From Diplodia intermedia (lineage: Eukaryota > Ascomycota > Dothideomycetes > Botryosphaeriales > Botryosphaeriaceae), in contig JAKEKT010000011.1 in NCBI GenBank assembly GCA_021495925.1, positions 62,001 through 126,000 of the forward strand: 64,000 nt of DNA, read 5' to 3'. Below, one piece after another: positions 22,476-34,075 of this stretch. Position 1 is the stretch's first letter, and every line of letters begins with the position of its first letter. The position numbers and the translations under genes were made by a program. The notes beneath the pieces are model-generated. The model had not been told where the DNA came from. It saw only the letters and a list, made by a program, of their open reading frames with translations, and searched no databases.

Positions 22476-25400
22476 TCTCTTCTGGCCTCGGACACGCTCA
22501 TCGATACTCCAGTTCCAGGCCTTACTATGGCCTTCCATCGCTCCCTCGATTGGGGCTTTCCAACCATATCAAGTCTGGTGCTATAGACTAATTACCTTTA
22601 TGGGGTGTTGTGCCTCGCGGACCAGCAACGTCTCGTCTCGAATGTGGTCAACATACAAAGCCACAGGCTTCCTTTTAACGGCTTTCTGCAGCTACAGCCG
22701 CTCTTTATCCCATACAGTGGAGAATTAGTGTTCTTGTTTGGTATCTCTCCTTCCCTTGAACATTTGGGAGGCCGCCCCCGGGCTTCCACCTCACTTGGTC
22801 TGTCATTTCTAATTCGTGCGGGGGCTATAGTCTTTCTCTTTCTGGGGATGATAATGCGTGGGGGATTTTTTCTATAGGTATGCACTCACTGCACTTTTCT
22901 TTCTCGACACTTCCAAGTTACTTGTCAACCAAAGACGGGAGAGTTTCTTTGTGTGGAATTATCGGCGGCTATCAAATGAGACGTGGAAGGAACGACAACG
23001 ATGGGATGAATAATGAAGCGGTTGCTCTTCTCATGAGAGATGGCTTTGCGTGTACTATACTCAGTAGGCGATCTGAAAATGGAAACGAAAATCGAGCAAA
23101 CCGGATGCGGGGGTTAACTCGAGATAGGTGCCAAGCAGAGTATGTGATACTCTCGGGACCTCGTGACCTTTGTGCATGCATGTAAGCGGGAAGGAGAAGT
23201 AACATCACTTTTGATCACTGGATGCAGTGTGAATACTCTGCTTAGGCGAGAGTACTGTGGCCAAAGGCAATGGGGTCTGGATGGTTCCTGCTGCGCGCTT
23301 TTCCGACGGATTTACCTATGCACACAAATCCGACGAGGCTTGTGACCCTTTCGCACACCTGAAATTAAGCCTCACTTCCTGGACGAGCTCTGATATTTTC
23401 ACAGCCAAAGCATATGGAGTAAAATTAGGATTAATAACGACTCAGACTCCGACTCCGACTAGCTAGCACCGTATACACAGTAGAAATAGTATCAACAGAG
23501 CGTAGAAAACAGACTTCTGTCGATTTCCTCCATCCTGGTGGTTTTCCGATGCTAGCGCATCGTGAGCACGTGGTGTGTGCCAGAGAAAAGGAACGACACG
23601 CACCTCTCGATTTTGGCATGAGCCGCCTCCGCGAATGAAATAGGCGAAATAGGCGGCGGTAGTGAGCCACGTGAGCAATAGAGTAAAGTGGCGGGCGGGC
23701 AGTATTCTGGCCTGCCTATTTGGGACTCGGTAGGAAAAGCGGTACCTGGAAGCCTGTGAGTGGAGGCTGTGCTCGGAGTCCCCCTCGGCGTGCAATGCCC
23801 CGGCTGACGAGCGCCCTTGGCAGCGGAAACGGAGGAATGGGGCAGGATGTGGCCATGATACCGGCCAATACCGCACCTCGGGAGATGCCAGAGCATTGCA
23901 CGGGAGGCCTGGAGCGCTCGACGGACAGTATCCTTCAAGGCCAACTTGTTGAGCGATGGACATAACAAGGGCGGGCGCGGGGGCGGAGCGGAAGTCCTCC
24001 ATGGGCTAAGCACCAATCGCCGCCCCCTCAAGCTGTTGCCAAGCAATATAAGGGCAACCCTTAATAGAAGCTCGGGTCATTGTTTTCCTGCATGAGCAGG
24101 AACCGGTACAGGAACCTGGTGCGTGGCTAGTCTGTGGCGTCCGGGGAACACGCAGAAAAGAGCTTGCCAAGATTTCCGAATTGGGAAAGTGTTTTACGGC
24201 AGTCTTCTTCTCCGGGCTGCCGATTGTCGGCTGCGGGTGGCGGTATTTCGGGAATGGACGCATGATGCCGCCACCGCAGTCACCCCCTCAGAGTCAGTTG
24301 CTCCACTCAGCAGCGCTTACGGGTGTCTCGGCCGGGTGTGGTTTTGCACCAAGACACCATTTTACTTGGCAGCAGCGGAAGGACTACGGCGGCACCGAGG
24401 CCCGCGGGCCCGCTTGCGGGCCGAGCAGCAAGTGAGTACGAGCGGGGAGGAGCATTCACCGCAGCCGACCCGCTGCTGAAACTACGGCATTGCGCCACAG
24501 AGGACTGCATAAGCATCGGCGGCTTGGCAGCTTTCTTCATGCAGGCAAAGACAAGATAAGCTCGTACCCGAGTGGGGCAACCCCAGATCGCACTCTGACG
24601 AATTAGGCAAAGATCGCCCAATGGAGGTGCGGAGATGTGACTGCAAACATATGGTGGTTGGTGGAACCATCCTTGACCGTGCGGACATATGACCTGGCTT
24701 TCATACGTCCGGCGGCATGCAACCCATGACAAGACTAGCATCATACGAATTGAAAATGCATGCTTCTCATCGCGGCAACGGCCAGGAGGCGCTCAGTGTG
24801 ATTATTAGGACATGATTATAATCATGGAACTGAACGTGAGCTGTTCACGGTGGAAACAGTGTCAAGCCAATCCAACACTAACTGGCTGGTGCATCAGAAA
24901 GGAGGACGACACCATGGAGAGTCAAGAGATACGGCGTCTGTGCGCCCCCACCATTACCCGCACTGTGAAACGGCTGCTAGCAGCATTCTACCGCTGCTTG
25001 GCCACCGATCCGCATGGCTAAACAACAAGCGTACTTCGGCGTAACCCTAAAGGTGACCTAAGATCGAGGTCAAGCTACCTTCCACTGTGGTAGGAAGCAA
25101 ACTTGCCAGCGCTTGGGGGAGCATCAAGCGCTCCCATTGAAGGATAATTATCTCATAGAAAGGCCAAAGCCATTCAGGTAATTAGCGCAGGTGGGTTTGT
25201 GCCAAGTAACGCCATCTTCAAGCGTTTGAAAATGATGGCTGGCCAAGAGGTCCTAAGATACGAGCTACTCCCACGGCTGGCACCCGGGATGAAGCGAACT
25301 TGCCACAACTCACGACCCTATGTGCCGCTCTGGAAAAGCCCACCCACCGACGGAGTCGACTTGTCTTTGGTCTAGGTGTACTTGGCATCGCAAGAGCACA

Positions 25401-25553
25401 CGGAAAATACTACAACATGATACGAGACTTGGTAGGCGACTGTCTTGGTATGGGGTTTAAAAGGACACTCGAAAGCACCAAATCCAAGAACCATCTCAGA
25501 TCAACAGTTCAGCTCATTTCACCGAGTCTGCGATCCTACCTCCGATTTCCACA
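22476..25553. other. 3.1-kb intergenic region, no gene recognised
   Basis: Both strands were read. Frames at 22880-23185, 23463-24046 and 24812-25044 lack signal peptides, domains or splice logic. A short GACTCC direct repeat lies at about 23440-23461. The right end is the pectate lyase promoter. Confidence 0.5.
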
Positions 25554-26444
25554 ATGAAGTTCATCTACGCTGCTCTGGCCGCCGCCCTGGCGGGCCTCGC
25601 CTCTGCGCAGACTCTCAACATCCCCACCCGCTCTGGAAGCATCATATCTCTTTCCCAGCCGAGCACCATCTCCGGCTCCAAGGACTATGGGAATCAAGAG
25701 TTCGACCGCGGCAGGGAGTGCGACACCGATGCCGACACCGGCAGCGACAGCGCCGTCTTCATCTTGAAGAACGGCGCCAGCATCTCCAACGTCATCATCG
25801 GCAAGAACCAGCTCGAGGGTATCCACTGCGAGGGTGCCTGCACGCTCACTAACGTTTGGTTCCGTGACGTCTGCGAGGGTGAGTTGGAAGCGGAGGGGCA
25901 CCCAGCCGAGAGTTTCATGTTTCGCTGACAAGTGTTCGAACAACCAGACGCCATCTCCGCCCTCGGCACCGGAAGCGTCCTGATCCAGGGCGGCGGCGCG
26001 CAGGAGGCCAAGGACAAGGTCATCCAGCACAACGGCCGCGGCACCGTCACCATCAAAAACTTCACCGTCGTCAACGTTGGCAAGCTGTACCGCAGCTGCG
26101 GCGACTGCACCAACAACGGCGGCCCCCGCAACGTCGTCGTCGACGGCGTTCGCACCAACGGCGTGACCTCTGACCTTGTTGGCATCAACTCCAACTTCGG
26201 CGACAGTAAGTGGTGCCCTCTTTTCCCTTCCCACTATTCCCCTTTGGTATGTGGAACAAAGACATGCGGCTAATCACACACCCGTCCAACAGCTGCCACC
26301 ATCAGCAACTCGTGCGGCAAGTCCAAGAAGGTCTGCCAGGAGTACAAGGGCGTCGTCAAGGGCAATGGCGACAGCGAGAAGGTGTCCACCACGGCGAACT
26401 GTAAGGGTGCTCAGGGCACCCTTTCTGCTCTCCCCGCTTGCTAG
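25554..26444 (+). CDS. Secreted pectate lyase, polysaccharide lyase family 3
   Basis: Three exons: 25554..25878, 25948..26205, 26293..26444; introns of 69 and 87 bp; 244 aa. Residues 1-18 are a signal peptide (MKFIYAALAAALAGLASA). The mature part has PL3 hallmarks: NVIIGKNQLEGIHCEGACTL, VWFRDVCEDAIS, LIQGGGAQEAKDKVIQHNG, GKLYRSCGDCTNN and ISNSCGKSKKVCQEYKG. It cleaves demethylated pectin by Ca-dependent beta-elimination in the extracellular space and is typical of plant-degrading or pathogenic fungi. Length matches the family (about 230-250 aa). It is convergent with the Cys-rich secreted protein 515 bp away. Both introns restore split codons in conserved blocks. Confidence 0.96.
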
Positions 26445-26958
26445 ATCTTCTCGACGAATGGAGGGGGAATTTCGCTTTCATGACTGAGCTGCGGGACCCA
26501 TGTTCAATACCTTGCAATCTGTCTCGCAGTGGGAACGGCCGTCTCGGCGGTTGTAGAGTGGGAACTAGCGCATGGGTCCGACTTTCGTAAATACTTGACT
26601 TTCGTTGTAAATAAAATTATCCCGCAGAAGAAACTCCCATCGCGATGAAAGCCTGATTGATCGCTGTCTGTTTACATTAGACCACATCTACTGGTAAGGC
26701 ACGCCACCAGCCAGAGGCACACTGTCCATTGTAGGTTTGATGACCAATCATTGCTCGATAGCTAGGGCTGTTCAAGTGATACATAGTAGCATACATCAGA
26801 GACACTGTAACCCCTTCGCCACAAGTAATCACTTCGGTTACTGACAGGCCAACTTAAAGCCTCCAGTTCTTAACTCGAAAAGGCCATAACGGTCCATGGC
26901 CATTTCTCAAGGTCTTGCGCTCGTGTGGGGCAACCAATTGTGTGAGTTCGTGGTCCGT
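26445..26958. other. Convergent 3' intergenic region
   Basis: 514 bp between the PL3 lyase and the Cys-rich gene. Probably two 3' UTRs; an AATAAAA-like polyadenylation motif lies near 26610 on the plus strand. Confidence 0.55.
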
Positions 26959-27288
26959 CTAGAACCGGAACTGCTGAGGAGCATGTTGCGGAGGGTCGAG
27001 GATATCGGGAGGAGCAGTGCAGTTGCACCAAGAGGTGTGGTCGCATCCCTCGCTGTTCAAGTACCGTTAGTTAGTCAGCATTCGCGTAGTTGCTTCTACA
27101 AGAGCGTACCAAGGGGTGATCCAGGCCTTGGTGCGATCGTCAATGCACTGGCGGAAATAGTGGCAAGAGCCGCAGGCTTCGTTAGAGAAGTCCTTGTTGC
27201 AGTTTGGCGCATCCGGATTGGCGAGAGGAGATGCGCTGACCGCAAGGGCGGTGGAGAGAAGGGCGCAAGCGAGGCTGATGAAGCGCAT
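26959..27288 (-). CDS. Small secreted cysteine-rich protein (effector-like), unknown family
   Basis: Exon 1 27288..27110, intron 27109..27053 (GTACGC, branch CTAAC, GAACAG acceptor, 57 bp), exon 2 27052..26959; 90 aa. Residues 1 to about 19 form a signal peptide (MRFISLACALLSTALAVSA). The mature region of about 70 aa has eight cysteines at 30, 39, 42, 48, 60, 63, 69 and 71, with two CxxC pairs, probably four disulfides. Exon 2 supplies four of the eight (CEGC and CNC), so the unspliced reading would lose half of them. There is no similarity to a family I can name (not hydrophobin, CFEM, LysM or killer type). A TATA box lies about 95 bp upstream. Size, secretion and cysteines fit an apoplastic effector or small antimicrobial protein; this is inference. 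Confidence 0.8.
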
Positions 27289-28132
27289 GATTGAGATGTC
27301 TTGTGAGTGCAGATGGACCTTTCAGAGCATGCACTTGTTTGTGACGAAAGGAGACTTCAGTGCTTGACCATACTGCTCTTTATACCTCTCGAACTTTCCC
27401 CTGGGCTGACTTATGAACGTACAACATGAGAAAGGAAGAAGCTGCACTGGACAAACGCGGGGAAGCGGAGGTAGTACGCATTCCACGCCGGAGACCATGT
27501 GGAGCCAAAGTCCGGAGATGTAGCATTAGGATTGGCGCACAATTGCGACTGTAGCTGCATAGGATTGCATTTCCAAGCTCATTGCGGATGAGGTGTAACG
27601 GTGAATGATCGTTTGGAGGGAGCTACAGCGGCCCATTGGAGGGTGCGGAATATTGGATGTGAAGTAGCGCTGCGTGCGTGGCGGCTGAAGATCCAGTGAG
27701 CGCGTAAGCCAGATATGAGTCTGCTCCGTCAGTCAAGAGTTTGCTACTGTATCACAGGCAGCAGAAGACCTGTCCCTTGCGATGCACAATAATGTGCCAA
27801 GCAGCAGCAAACAAGGGCAGACGTGTTAAAGAACGGGATCCCGACAAGTTCTGGCAGCAAGGGCGCGAACTGTCATGCGGATTGGTGTAGCAGGACCTTG
27901 CAGGACCTGAGGATTTGAATTGATGGTGGTGAGCGAAGAGGGGAGGGAGAGTGGTTGGCAGCGCGGCGGTAGTGCAGTGGGCCGACCATGCTCGATACGG
28001 TTTAGCGTGTTTGGCGGGTACCTGGCAGTCGCGCACCGGCCAGGCGGCACGTCACACGTTACTCACTCGCCTCTCCACGCCGTTCCAGCCGCATTCGCTT
28101 GCCATCATGTCCTCTTTGCAACAACACAGGTC
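27289..28132. promoter_or_regulatory. Divergent promoter region (Cys-rich protein / TDG)
   Basis: 844 bp between divergent starts. Apart from the TATA box at 27379-27384, no specific site is recognised. Confidence 0.45.
27379..27384 (-). promoter_or_regulatory. TATA box of the Cys-rich secreted gene
   Basis: TATAAAG on the minus strand about 95 bp upstream of the start codon, a spacing typical of inducible fungal genes. Confidence 0.55.
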
Positions 28133-29134
28133 ATGGTCCAGACACGCGCCGGCAGGTCCAAGCTAACGGAGCAGCCCGCGAGCGCCAATGGCGCCTCCAC
28201 CGAGCCAACCCCGCCCCGCGACGACACACGACCCCAGCCTGACACGGCCATGCACGAGAGACGAGACATCACCCGACCGGCCTCCACCTTCAACGGCCGC
28301 CTCGAGCAATTTCACTACCCCGACAGTGAGGCCACCAGTCCGGGGGAAACCGCTTCTCCGCAACCAACAAGCTCCTCCAGACCCGCGCTGAAGCGAGCCA
28401 GGACCACTCCAGGTCTCACCACCCGCGCCGAGGACGTGGCCGCGCAATCTCCCGCGAAAAAGCGACGTGCGTCTAGCAAATATGCACCGCCGTCCCACTA
28501 CGCTCACCTCAAGCCGCTGACGGACATCCTCGAGCCGAAGCTGATCTGTGTGTTCGTCGGTTTTAATCCGGGCGTGCGGACCGCGACCGCCGGCCATGCA
28601 TATGCCCACCCATCAAACCTGTTTTGGAAGTTGCTGCATTCATCGGGCTTGACCGATCGACTGTGCCGTCCGGAAGAGGACGTGGATCTGCCGCGCTTGT
28701 ACTCGATGGGGAACACCAATCTTGTGTCGCGTCCAAGCAAGAACGAGGCCGAGCTGTCCAAGCAGGAACAGGCCGCCGGCACGCCAATCCTTGAGGCAAA
28801 GATCCGGGAGTACAAACCCGAGGCCGTGTGCATCGTGGGAAAGGGCATATGGGAATCCATATGGCGATGGCGCTACGGCCGCAACCCCTCCAAAGCTGAG
28901 TTCAAGTACGGCTGGCAAGACGAGAAGGAGAACATCGGGACGCCCGAGATCGGGAACGCAGCGGACGACAAGAAAGATGATGTCTGGCAAGGCGCACGTG
29001 TTTATGTTGCAACGGCTACCAGTGGACTGGCGGCCTCCACCACGCCAGTCGAAAAAGAAGCAATTTGGAGACCGTTCGGACAGTGGGTCAAGCAGAGACG
29101 AGAAGAGCGCTCCACGGCATCGTCATCGAGCTGA
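28133..29134 (+). CDS. G/T(U) mismatch-specific DNA glycosylase, TDG/Mug family
   Basis: Single exon, 333 aa from the ATG at 28133 (MVQTRAGRSK). The first 120 residues are basic and disordered with KKRR-type nuclear signals. The catalytic domain has the TDG/Mug motif (CVFVGFNPGVRTATAGHAYA, about residue 140) with the catalytic Asn, then HPSNLFWKLLHSSGLT, VCIVGKGIWESIW, and the second motif region VYVATATSGLAAS. The enzyme removes T or U opposite G in base-excision repair. S. pombe Thp1 has similar size (325 aa). The frame stays open upstream to 27920 but that extension is not conserved in style. An out-of-frame ATG at 28107 precedes the chosen start, so the 5' end is less certain. Confidence 0.92.
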   Translation: MVQTRAGRSKLTEQPASANGASTEPTPPRDDTRPQPDTAMHERRDITRPASTFNGRLEQFHYPDSEATSPGETASPQPTSSSRPALKRARTTPGLTTRAEDVAAQSPAKKRRASSKYAPPSHYAHLKPLTDILEPKLICVFVGFNPGVRTATAGHAYAHPSNLFWKLLHSSGLTDRLCRPEEDVDLPRLYSMGNTNLVSRPSKNEAELSKQEQAAGTPILEAKIREYKPEAVCIVGKGIWESIWRWRYGRNPSKAEFKYGWQDEKENIGTPEIGNAADDKKDDVWQGARVYVATATSGLAASTTPVEKEAIWRPFGQWVKQRREERSTASSSS

Positions 29135-30115
29135 AGCATGGTGGTTGCTGTGATACCACTCCCGTCACCACAATCCCCTGAGCTAACGTCATATGGGCCA
29201 ATGCCGAGCCCATTATCGAATGAACTCATCGCGATCTGGATTACCCAGCCCTCAAAAAGCAGGTTTATCTTATCGTGGTGGCTCCAGCTGCGCCTTCTCT
29301 GTGCTGTGCGGCGTCTTCGTGTATACAATAGTGCCGCGCCCCACTTCGTGTCGCGGGCAACGAAGGTTACAGTAGCTGCAGTCATGGGACCTTGCGCGAG
29401 GCGGCTCCCCATGCAAGAAAAAAGGCACGAGAAATGCCGGAAGGATCCAGTTGCTCGGGCGCCCCCTCCTGCATCGTGTGAGCGCACAAAGCAATCGGAG
29501 ATCTGCTGTAGTTCGCATCAGCGGACGCGCCCGACGGTCCGCTCCAGTGAGTAATAGAAATGCCGATTGACATTACCGAATACGGAAGGAGAGGTGGGCC
29601 CACCGCGCGGACAAAGGTGTGAACGTGACTAGTGCAACGGCACACAGGAAGCAATGGATCTCACTGTTGCGACTTTCTCAGTCTCTGCTTCTTTACTCCA
29701 TATGTGCCATACTGTCGTCACCCATTCTCATTCACGAGATTGTCCAAATGATAGATCGCGAAATAGTCATGCTGCATTGTGTATAGCGTCGTCGTTAAAT
29801 ATGTGCAGAGAATAATTTTCAGGATTCCCAACGTAGAACCGTGCCGTTTGACAAAACCCAGGACGCCAATATGCAAGTCCCTCCGGGTATATGCGCCATT
29901 ACCAGAACCTCCAACATGCATGCATCCAGGAGCAAAAAAAACCCTTCCCAATGTTGAACGCCGACTCAGAGAGACGATGGAAGAAGCAAGACGCCGATGG
30001 CAAGAAGACGCCCTTTATCCACCCAGAGTAGCTCTCTCGCTCTCCTCAACTCCTCGTGAGACCAAAAAAGAAAAATAATACAACCGTGCAAAAACACATT
30101 CATCGTTACTGCTTC
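29135..30115. other. Convergent 3' intergenic region
   Basis: 981 bp between the TDG and Hsp20 stop codons. No coding signal or repeat seen. Confidence 0.55.
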
Positions 30116-30994
30116 TTACTCCTCGCAATCCTCAATGTCGACCTGCTTGGACCGGGAGCCGGCCCGGACGACCTTGGGCACCAGTACGCGCAGCAAGCCC
30201 TGGCCCAGGCGGGCGCGGATGGCGGACGCGTCCACGTCGGTCGGGAAGGTGAAGGTGCGCTGGTAGTGGCCGACGCGGCGCTCGCTCAGCCATTCGCGCA
30301 CGAGCGGCTTCGACGGCTGCGCATCGAGCGACGGCGCCGCCATCTTGACGTCTTCGTCCTCGTCCTCCTTCTTCTGCTGCTGCTGCTGCTGCTGCTGCTC
30401 GTCCACGGCCATGTTGTCCTCGCTGCAGGTGCTGCTCGCCGACGTGCTGGGCCTGCGAGGCTTGCCGTTCCCGACGCGGATCGGGCGCAGCAGACCCCAC
30501 TCCACCTCGAGGTCGACCTTTTCGATCCTGGCGTCGATGGAGAGGGTGCGGCGGTCGATCCAGTCGAGGCGCACGGCGCCGCGGTCGGCGACGCCGGGCA
30601 GCTCGCCCTCGAGGTAGAAGGCGCTCTCCGTCTCGCGCACGTCGAAGTCGGGGGCCAGCGCGTCGCGGCGCCGGCTGCGCAGCCGCTGCTGGATGGCGAC
30701 GGCCGGCGCGCCGCAGGGCTGCGGGCCGGGAGACGCCTTCTTTGCGGGCGCGGAGGTGGTCGTGGTCGTCAGGGGTTGCTGTTGCTGCTTCTGCTGGTGC
30801 ATGCCGATGTCCTTGAGCATTGCTGCCACAAGGCTGCGGCGCAGCTGCGCGGCCTGTTGCGCCTGCTGGGGGGAGATGAGGTTGGTTCCCTTCACGGCTT
30901 GCTGCTTGTGGTTCTGGGTTGCAGTGGCGCAGGCCGTGGGGCTAGGGGTGGCGGTGCTGCCGCGGCGGTGGTGGTGGGAGGAGAGGCGCGCCAT
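30116..30994 (-). CDS. Hsp20 / alpha-crystallin small heat-shock protein with acidic poly-Q insertion
   Basis: Single exon, 292 aa. The N-terminal 115 residues are basic and Gln-rich. The alpha-crystallin domain starts at about 116 (DFDVRETESAFYLEGELPGV), runs through DWIDRRTLSIDARIEK, and ends with RRVGHYQRTFTFPTDVDASA and RARLGQGLLRVLVPK. About 70 residues (163-233) are inserted inside the domain: a Ser/Arg part, eight Gln and a DEDED acidic run. Fungal Hsp30-type proteins also carry loops here. Chaperone that holds unfolding proteins in cytosol or nucleus. The longer open frame upstream starts only with TTG; 30994 is the first ATG after the TATA at 31385-31390. Confidence 0.88.
   Translation of the reverse strand: MARLSSHHHRRGSTATPSPTACATATQNHKQQAVKGTNLISPQQAQQAAQLRRSLVAAMLKDIGMHQQKQQQQPLTTTTTSAPAKKASPGPQPCGAPAVAIQQRLRSRRRDALAPDFDVRETESAFYLEGELPGVADRGAVRLDWIDRRTLSIDARIEKVDLEVEWGLLRPIRVGNGKPRRPSTSASSTCSEDNMAVDEQQQQQQQQKKEDEDEDVKMAAPSLDAQPSKPLVREWLSERRVGHYQRTFTFPTDVDASAIRARLGQGLLRVLVPKVVRAGSRSKQVDIEDCEE
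30374..30397 (-). repeat. CAG/CTG repeat encoding eight glutamines
   Basis: Eight CTG units on the plus strand, read as a Q8 tract inside the Hsp20 domain insertion. Confidence 0.9.
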
Positions 30995-33084
30995 CTTGTT
31001 GGTGGTGGAGGCCGGGAGGGGCAGGGTTGCGTGAACTTGAGCCGTCTTGGGTGGTTGGGCGCCGCGACGGACGTTCTTGTAGGAGAGTGGTGATTTAGGG
31101 GTGGTCGTGCGGAGCTGGAGAGATGTGGCGTGCCTGGCGGGAGTGGGGGGAGGGGAGCAGGCGGCACAGGAGCTCGGTGGCGATAGGTTTATTGCCGTTT
31201 TGGGTAAGAGTGGCCTCGGGTCCAAGCGGCGGGGTCCTTCGGCCTGATGAAGCGGGTCGGGTGAAATTGATGAGAGGGTGAGCGTTTAGATTGCAGAAAG
31301 GTGCGGTGCGGGCCGGTTGATGTGAAGACGGCGGGAAAAGCAAGTGCAAGTGCTTGGTGCCGAGTGCCAGTGCTTGTGGTGGTCCTTATAGGGAACGGGT
31401 GGGCTCACTGATCAGAGCTGCGAATCCAGGCGCATGGTCTGACGTCGGATGTGCTGCACTCCACGCTGCGCTCTCCCGTCAAACAATCCGTTCCCGTCTA
31501 CTCCGCACGCGGGTAATGGGCGTTGGGGCGTGTGTGGGCGAGGCCGGGTGGCTGATGGCGTGAGAAGCGAGGAACAGACCAACGGCGTGACACGACTCAG
31601 CGGCAGGGGCATCAAGGGTCTCGCGCCCACGGACCAGCCCGGCCAACGTCCAGAAGCTTGGCCCCAATCGCCACGGCGATGCGCGAGAGCGAAGACAGCC
31701 ATTCTGCAATGCGTGCGCACGCGGCGCGGGGCAGGCCATGCCGCAACTCTGCGCTGGATCGCATCGCCAAAAGATCACGACACCGCGACGTCAGTTTGTC
31801 CTTTCGTTTCGTTTTTGGGCCCCCCCGGCAGTCCCTTTCCTCCAGACTTGGGCTTCCCCACCCCGCCGCTGCGGCAGGCCTCCGCAGCATCAAGCGAGCG
31901 AACGCTACTCCTCTTGGCAAGCCAGAGGCTGCGCATCTCACCCTACGCCTTGCATCTGGCGGGCGTCATAAGAATGGAGAGAGCCGTGACGTGACTTATC
32001 ACCCCGTCTCAACACCGCATCGAGATGAGGGCCACCGCGTTGCACGATAGTCAGCGCACGCAGAAGACTTGGCCCTGCTGCCAGCGCCCAAACGGCACCT
32101 GGGGGCAGCCAAAGTGTGCCAGGTCATCGAACAGCGGACGGGTGCCGGGATCTGAAGGATTGCGAAGGATGGACAAGAGTCAAGCGGCCCGTGACGGCCT
32201 CTAGGGGAGGAAGAGAGTAGGGAGTCGAGCTGGGGGAACGGCGTCCATGCACACCATCATCACCCCAGATGAAATGTCACACCACCGACGCGCCAAAGAG
32301 GCGGTCGTAACGCCGCCCTGCCCGTTCCGGCTAGCCGCCTGCTGCTTCCGGCTCGCGCCTGGGAGAACAACACCAGCTTGCCTTTTTCGGCTGCCCCAAC
32401 CACAACAACTTCTTGCAGCGCGCAGCTGAAGACGAGACCCCGCCACGAGCACGCTGGTCCGGCGCCCGCCGCTGCGTATGTGTCTCGCCCGCTGTGCCGC
32501 CGCCTCTGCGCACCAAGGCCCGCATCCGGCGCGCCCGCATTCCAGAAGGGCCAAAGCCAGCTGAACGAACGCTATCCGACAGCCCTACAAACACGTGGTT
32601 GTGGGCCCACCGCCAGCATCGCCTGATGATGATGACGACCGGGCTGATGAACAGCCCAGCCCGGCCCTTGCTCAGCATTGGCCCCCTCGACCAAGGGCAG
32701 GCACCCAACAACGCGCTTGAGGAAACACCGCTGCGTGGCACGGCCCGTTGCTCGACAGCCTTGTTTTGCTTCTCGCGGGCAGCTAAAAGGGAATTTCGAT
32801 TCGCAGGGTCTCGCGTCGAATGCCCCCAATCGTGAGGGGCATGCTACTCTGCAGCTCCTTCGACGGATTCAGGCGGCTTCGCTCCGCTGCCCTCCTCTCC
32901 TGGCTCGGGCGTCGAGGACTAGGTCAGACAGACCATATTTCTATTGCTCCGCTGCCCCCGCGCGAGACTCTATCTCCCTTCCACCTCCCACAGCCCGGTG
33001 TTGACACCCATACACCACACGCTTACCCAAAGAGGTAACCCAGCCTCTTCGGACACACAGATCCACCAGCCCAAATTTTTGCGC
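30995..33084. other. GC-rich divergent intergenic region
   Basis: Holds the long Hsp20 leader and promoter and the promoter of the hypothetical gene at 33085. Many overlapping frames reflect GC richness, not genes. Confidence 0.5.
31385..31390 (-). promoter_or_regulatory. Putative TATA box of the Hsp20 gene
   Basis: TATAAG on the minus strand, about 390 bp upstream of the only usable ATG. No other minus-strand ATG occurs between this box and 30994. Confidence 0.45.
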
Positions 33085-34075
33085 ATGACAGTCTACGATC
33101 CATACGGTGCTGTGCTTGACGCGTCGTCTTCGTCTCCGTCTTCATCCCGCCCATCAACCTCTTCTTCCCATGGACCGGTAGCACAACAGGGGGAGAAATC
33201 CTCGGAGCCTACGCTGCCGTCGCAACAGCAACACCACCGGTGCCCCCCGCCGCCCTATTCACCTACCTTCCGACAGCACCCCTCACTCCGCACGACGCTC
33301 TTCGAGCCTACATCTTTCAATGATGGCGTAGTCGCCCGGCGTCTGGAGGGCCAATCTCTGGTAAGTACCGCTGCACACGCGCCACTTTCTTTCTCGACCC
33401 TATGCACAAAAGCACAAATCCTCCCCAAGAAAGCTAGGCATCATCGTCCGATATGACGCGCCGTGACTCAGTGGTGGTGACTCCACCGTTCGAGCCGCCG
33501 AAGATGTCGGAAACGTCTCCTCGTGTTGATCGTCGCATTTTTCTGCCTCGTCCGTACACTTTCGCATCGGGATCTTCGATCAGCTTTCGCCCGACTTCAT
33601 GCTTCTCGAAAAATTCCCATCATCTCCTGCTATCAATTCTATGGCTCCCTGACGCTACATCACTCCGCATCCCATCTGTATCAGACTGCTGTCCAATTTA
33701 CCTCCTAAACATATTTATTCAGTCTATATACGTGTGCATGTACTCAGAGCTGACACCAACTGGACTCAGAGCTCCACCACTCCCCCTCCCTCCTCGCCGA
33801 CCTCAACCCATTCCTCCGCCGTCGACCCGAACGCACCGCCCGTCTCGCCTACCCGCCGCTCCGTGACCTTCTCCACCGCCGACCGTCCCGGCCGAACTAA
33901 CAAGAACAACGACGCCGAGGACGAGGGGGATGACGAGAAAACAACGGCCGTCCACCACAGCCGGCCCGCATCGCGATCGCACAGCGTTGAAAGAGGTGCT
34001 CCGTACACGAAGAAGGCCATAAACACCACCACCGCCGCCGCCGCCGCCGCTAGCGCTGGGACACGTCCGATGTGA
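33085..34075 (+). CDS. Hypothetical low-complexity protein, exon structure uncertain
   Basis: The simplest model joins exon 33085..33360 (ends CTG|GTAAGT) to exon 33770..34075 (after GACTCAG), both phase 0, giving 193 aa. The first part reads MTVYDPYGAVLDASSSS, then Ser-, Gln- and Pro-rich sequence with PPPPYSPTFRQH and LFEPTSFNDG. The second part contains PVSPTRRSVTFSTADRPG and an acidic stretch, then an Ala run. An in-frame middle exon from 33438 (after GCTAG) may also be used, since its sequence MTRRDSVVVTPPFEPPKMS looks coding, but no good donor was found for it. No family recognised. The composition suggests a disordered regulatory or scaffold protein. Confidence 0.45.

Noticed and set aside
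25554..30994. Idea of a host-interaction gene cluster around the pectate lyase
   Set aside because: Only two secreted genes are adjacent; the flanking TDG and Hsp20 genes are housekeeping or stress genes, so no cluster is claimed.
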